A stretch of DNA of 8,307 nucleotides from Bacillota bacterium (GTDB taxonomy: Bacteria > Bacillota_I > Bacilli_A > RF39 > UBA660). This document shows, in pieces, positions 4,894 through 8,307 of the stretch (its first letter is position 1; every line of letters begins with the position of its first letter). Below the pieces are notes generated by a model, which made no database searches, had not been told where the DNA came from, and was given only the letters and a program-made list of their open reading frames with translations. The stretch covers positions 1 through 8,307 of the forward strand of contig JAEYYH010000047.1 in the NCBI GenBank assembly GCA_023430885.1. Direction: 5' to 3'. The position numbers and the translations under genes are program-made.

Positions 4894-7800
4894 ATGAAAG
4901 TAAAATTAAACAAATTATTATTTAATAAAAAAATCTTTTCATTGATAATGGTAGCTTCAATTTTAATTGGTATGCTACCGACATCGGCTAGCGCATTGGC
5001 TGCCGGTTTACAGATTAAGGCCGGCAGCATAGGAGCAGATGGTGAAACCAATCTGCCGTCAAGCCTGGGAAACGGGCAGATCTGGACAGACAAGAGTGTA
5101 ATACCGGATTCGAGCAATCCCGGAGAATTTACGATAAAACTGCGAGCTACAGGCCAGGATTATAAGATTTCAATTCCCGGAGAAAGACAGAAACTGGATG
5201 TAGTACTGGTACTTGATGTTTCAAAATCAATGAATGATAAACCGGCAGGTCAAACCAAAACAAAACTGGAAGCCATGGAAGATGCGGCTAAAGCTGCTGT
5301 GTCATCTTTACTAAGTGTTAGCGGAAATCGTGTGGCAATCGTGAGCTATAGTGATAGTGCTACCCGGAAAACTGGGAGCAATAATAGCAGTGCATTTTTA
5401 ACAAATGCGAATACACTCAATAGTGCAATTAATGGTTTAAGTGCTGATGGGTATACCAATATTCAAAATGCTTTCCTTATTGCACAGCAAATCATTGCGG
5501 CGAGAACTGTAAATAACAATAAACCGGTTATCATTTTAATGAGTGATGGTGAACCCACAGTTTATCACACAAGCTTAACAAACCATACAGACAGTAATAG
5601 AACTAGAAATATGAGTTCTGGTTCTAATTTTGTATGGTGGACGATACAACAGGCTATGAAGGCTAAGAATGAAATATCTGACCTCAGAATTTATACCATA
5701 GGTTTTGGCGTTGGAAGCAATGACTATGCTGTAGCCACATTAATGCCAACCGCGGCAAACACTGCACCATATAGGCCAGCACAAACAACATTTAACCACA
5801 AATACTGGGAAGAAGGCAGCAGTATTACCTCAAACGGTGCACAAGATCTCTTTGATACATTCACAAGGATAATAGACACATTGATTTCATCCAAGCCCAC
5901 CAGTGTTACCAACGAAGGTATACATACAGGTATAGCCATTGAAGACTTTATCGGAGAAGGCTTTGAAGTTGTTGAGCCTCTTCCTGATGGCCTGACACAA
6001 GTAGGCAATAAGATTACATGGACTATTGGCGGCGACGAGTTTAAGACTATGCCCTACGACAGCACTTCGCTTGATACAAATAAGATCCATGAAAAAACTT
6101 TTAAAGTCAGGATCAGCGACAATGCAACCGTAGCAAAGGAATACAAAACCAATGCATCGGCTCATGCTAAATTCAACGTTTCCGGAGATAATCCTTATTA
6201 TAATGAGATAGGTGATGTAACTGTCCAACTTACAAACAAAGGCTGGCTTACTCTTGAACCTATTCCGCCTATGCAGGCAGTAGTCAAGATTAACAAGGTT
6301 GTAAACGGCCCGATAAGCGGTGAACACACCTTTACATTTGATATTTATGGTCCTAACAGAACTAAGCTAAATGATAGTGATATTACCATAACAGTAGATG
6401 GATCTAATAATTCTGGCTCTGTTGAAGTACCGGTGGAGCTGCCATATAACATGTATGTAAACGGCAAGGCAACTCTTAGTGTAGAAGAAAGAGTACCAAC
6501 ACCCATGCCGGTTCACTGGACATATGACATGGTCAAAACAGTAGTCTTCACACAAGGTAACATCAATGAGATGAAAAAAGTAACCTTTATCAATACATAT
6601 GCGCCGAAAGGTACCTTGACAGTTACTAAGCTGTGGGGAGAGAGTGAACCTGCAAGCGACATAACCTTTGAGTTACAGAAAAAGGTAAGTGAAAATAATT
6701 GGGTAAAGGTAGGCGAGAGCTCTTATATTATACCGAAGGGTACTACAACCGGCGTATCTATATCTGACCTTGAGCTCGGAGTAGAGTACCGTGTTGTTGA
6801 GACATCAATAGCCGACTTCACTACAGAATATAGCCCCGAATATGTAGTATTTACCCCCGACAATCTCAATAAGACAATAACGATAACTAATACATATCAA
6901 CAGCCTGTTTATGAAATCACAGTAAACAAGGTGTGGGATGATAATGACAACGAAGCGGGCGACAGACCGACAAGCATCCAATTTAAAGTGTTTGACAGTA
7001 CCGGTACACAAAAAGATACTCTTGAGATACAGCCGGACGCAAACGGCAATTGGAGCGGGGTCTTTGAGACAACAGTTGCCGATACATATACCTTTGAAGA
7101 GATTGTTCCAAAGGATTATGTAGTGGATGCCGAAACAAAGAACGCTGTGGTAACACATGGTGACCGCACAGAATCAATTACTTTTACAAACAGATATGTA
7201 GTACCTACTGCTACCTTGGAAATTATTAAGGTGTGGGAAGGCGAGAATGGCGATCGCAGATTCCGCCCGGATGATATTACTGTTAATGTATATAAAGATA
7301 ATGCTGAAGAACCTTTTGCCAGCGTAACTTTGGAAGCTAGTGAAGGTTGGAAAAAGAAACTGACAGAGCTGGATTTTGGTACCTATAGTGTTGAGGAAGT
7401 TTCAGTATCCGATTACACAACCGGATATACATCTAATCCGGTAACCTTGGTTAAGGATGGGGAAAGGAATGGAACCATAGTTATTACCAATTACTTCAGC
7501 AATCCCATCGGTGAAATCACGGTAAATAAGACATGGGCAGACAGAGGAGTATCTATAGATGAGATCAGACCTAATTCTATAACCATAACTCTTACAAATG
7601 TCGCGATTGAACCTCTCACGGCAGTACTTTCTGATGATAATGGCTGGACATACACCTTCAATGGTCTGCCTCTTAGCGGAACCTATACCGTAACCGAAAG
7701 CGATGACAGCGGAAAGCTTGTTAACTATAGGCTTAGCGGAAATACATCGGTTGTATTGGACAATATCAATCGGAAAGGTACGCTTAACCTGACAAACACC

Positions 7801-8307
7801 TACGCGAAGGGTACTATTACCGTAACAAAAGAATGGGTAGACCTAAACAATCCTGAAGCAGATTTGCCTGGCAATGCAACCATTACGCTTAAGAAAAGAG
7901 TAGAGGGAACAGAAAATACAACAGGTGATGGAATATTTGTGGTAGACACTGTAACTCTCACCAGAGGTAGTTTCTCACATACATTCTATGATCTTGAGCT
8001 CAGTGATGGTGAAAAAGTGGTAACATATTTCGTAGAAGAATATGGAATTCTATTCTATACCACATCAATTGACAATGAATTTGTAGTGCTGGACAATGAT
8101 AATCCTAATGGAGCGTTTACCGTAACCAACACCTATACTGATCCGAAGGGAAGCCTCACAGTATATAAGGAATGGAATCACGGCAACAATCCTTCAGACA
8201 AACAGCCCGGCAGCGTAACAGTTAAGCTTTACAAGAATGGCGTCTTCCTGACAGAAGCAGCATTTACGGGAAGCCATACATTTGATAATCTTGAACTGGG
8301 CGCAGAG
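4894..8307 (+). CDS. Large secreted VWA/Cna-B repeat surface protein (adhesin-like), 3' end beyond window
   Basis: The frame is open from the ATG to the last base, 1138 codons without a stop. AAAGGAG at 4876-4882 stands 11 bases before the start. Residues 1-36 form a signal peptide: basic start, hydrophobic core 14-28, and a probable cleavage site after ASA or ALA at 34-36. Residues about 100-300 are a von Willebrand A domain with a full metal site: DVSKS at 108-112, Thr188 and Asp218. Residues about 310-455 form a β-rich linking domain ending GWLTLEP. From residue about 460 come Cna-B-like repeats, each with a β-strand Lys, a Glu and a closing Asn in an NTY-like motif, as expected for self-forming isopeptide bonds. 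This is the layout of pilus-tip and wall-anchored adhesins of Gram-positive bacteria. The ligand is unknown, and the LPXTG-type anchor expected at the C terminus is outside the window. Confidence 0.93.
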   Translation, partial: MKVKLNKLLFNKKIFSLIMVASILIGMLPTSASALAAGLQIKAGSIGADGETNLPSSLGNGQIWTDKSVIPDSSNPGEFTIKLRATGQDYKISIPGERQKLDVVLVLDVSKSMNDKPAGQTKTKLEAMEDAAKAAVSSLLSVSGNRVAIVSYSDSATRKTGSNNSSAFLTNANTLNSAINGLSADGYTNIQNAFLIAQQIIAARTVNNNKPVIILMSDGEPTVYHTSLTNHTDSNRTRNMSSGSNFVWWTIQQAMKAKNEISDLRIYTIGFGVGSNDYAVATLMPTAANTAPYRPAQTTFNHKYWEEGSSITSNGAQDLFDTFTRIIDTLISSKPTSVTNEGIHTGIAIEDFIGEGFEVVEPLPDGLTQVGNKITWTIGGDEFKTMPYDSTSLDTNKIHEKTFKVRISDNATVAKEYKTNASAHAKFNVSGDNPYYNEIGDVTVQLTNKGWLTLEPIPPMQAVVKINKVVNGPISGEHTFTFDIYGPNRTKLNDSDITITVDGSNNSGSVEVPVELPYNMYVNGKATLSVEERVPTPMPVHWTYDMVKTVVFTQGNINEMKKVTFINTYAPKGTLTVTKLWGESEPASDITFELQKKVSENNWVKVGESSYIIPKGTTTGVSISDLELGVEYRVVETSIADFTTEYSPEYVVFTPDNLNKTITITNTYQQPVYEITVNKVWDDNDNEAGDRPTSIQFKVFDSTGTQKDTLEIQPDANGNWSGVFETTVADTYTFEEIVPKDYVVDAETKNAVVTHGDRTESITFTNRYVVPTATLEIIKVWEGENGDRRFRPDDITVNVYKDNAEEPFASVTLEASEGWKKKLTELDFGTYSVEEVSVSDYTTGYTSNPVTLVKDGERNGTIVITNYFSNPIGEITVNKTWADRGVSIDEIRPNSITITLTNVAIEPLTAVLSDDNGWTYTFNGLPLSGTYTVTESDDSGKLVNYRLSGNTSVVLDNINRKGTLNLTNTYAKGTITVTKEWVDLNNPEADLPGNATITLKKRVEGTENTTGDGIFVVDTVTLTRGSFSHTFYDLELSDGEKVVTYFVEEYGILFYTTSIDNEFVVLDNDNPNGAFTVTNTYTDPKGSLTVYKEWNHGNNPSDKQPGSVTVKLYKNGVFLTEAAFTGSHTFDNLELGAE
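6271..8307 (+). repeat. Tandem Cna-B-like protein repeats in the adhesin
   Basis: Seven units are visible, the last cut: about 6271-6597, 6601-6897, 6904-7197, 7198-7497, 7501-7803, 7804-8136 and 8140-8307. Each begins with a strand like TVNKVW or TVTKEW and ends with a strand like ITNTY. The candidate bond-forming Lys residues are K468, K579, K679, K779, K879, K979 and K1092. The closing Asn residues are N567, N666, N766, N866, N968 and N1079. The Glu residues are E532, E636, E736, E835, E935 and E1049. The units differ widely at the DNA level, so the duplications are old. The first unit is the most divergent. Confidence 0.85.

Noticed and set aside
6028..6042. A literal GGDEF pentapeptide in the adhesin (residues 379-383).
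   Set aside because: It lies in the secreted β-rich linker after the VWA domain, with no cyclase fold around it. It is a coincidence.
5724..7177. Several open frames of 62-146 codons on the - strand and one on the + strand within the adhesin gene.
   Set aside because: They overlap the long adhesin frame, which is intact with clear domains, and they show no family features of their own.
3307..8307. Search for a CRISPR array, transposase, integrase or duplicated tRNA end marking an island.
   Set aside because: None was seen in this window.

Overview
The window looks like a chromosomal segment of a low-to-moderate GC Clostridia (Firmicutes/Bacillota). The evidence is strong AGGAGG-type ribosome binding sites, σA-like promoters, a tRNA with encoded CCA, and FtsZ, MurA and DivIB sequences of Gram-positive type. 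The relatives that come to mind are the Ruminiclostridium/Acetivibrio group, but this is an impression from family knowledge and was not tested.

Positions 1-3127 are a conserved wall and division cluster on the + strand. It holds the C-terminal part of murA (cut by the window edge), divIB/ftsQ, the small basic membrane protein gene sbp, a 333-base gap with repeats and candidate promoters, and ftsZ. ftsZ starts at a GTG preceded by AAGGAGG and keeps all GTPase motifs and the C-terminal tail. Neither ftsA nor the DUF881 genes ylxW/ylxX, which lie in this neighbourhood in Bacillus subtilis, are present. A terminator closes the cluster at 3173-3207.

Positions 3208-3416 hold a structured inverted-repeat element, a near-consensus σA promoter, a single tRNA-Thr(CGU) gene and its own terminator.

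Positions 3417-8307 look like an accessory surface module. A 391-residue regulator has a winged helix, a BTAD domain and a C-terminal domain that resembles a degenerate GGDEF domain. It has its own candidate promoter and terminator. After about 130 bases follows a very large secreted protein, open through the window end (1138 codons seen). It has a signal peptide, a von Willebrand A domain with an intact metal site, and at least seven Cna-B-like stalk repeats with Lys/Glu/Asn triads of the isopeptide type. It is probably a wall-anchored adhesin or pilus-tip-like protein, but the anchor lies beyond the window.

The most interesting hypothesis is that the regulator and adhesin form a signalling pair. 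The regulator's last domain lost the GGDEF catalytic signature but kept an RxxD at the spacing of the c-di-GMP inhibitory site. The adhesin leader carries two 7-base direct repeats with an 11-base period, the geometry known for SARP/BTAD activators. This link is inference. Further unexplained structure includes 16-base-phased ACAACT repeats before ftsZ, a 15-base repeat and hairpin at the end of sbp, and an inverted repeat over the divIB promoter.
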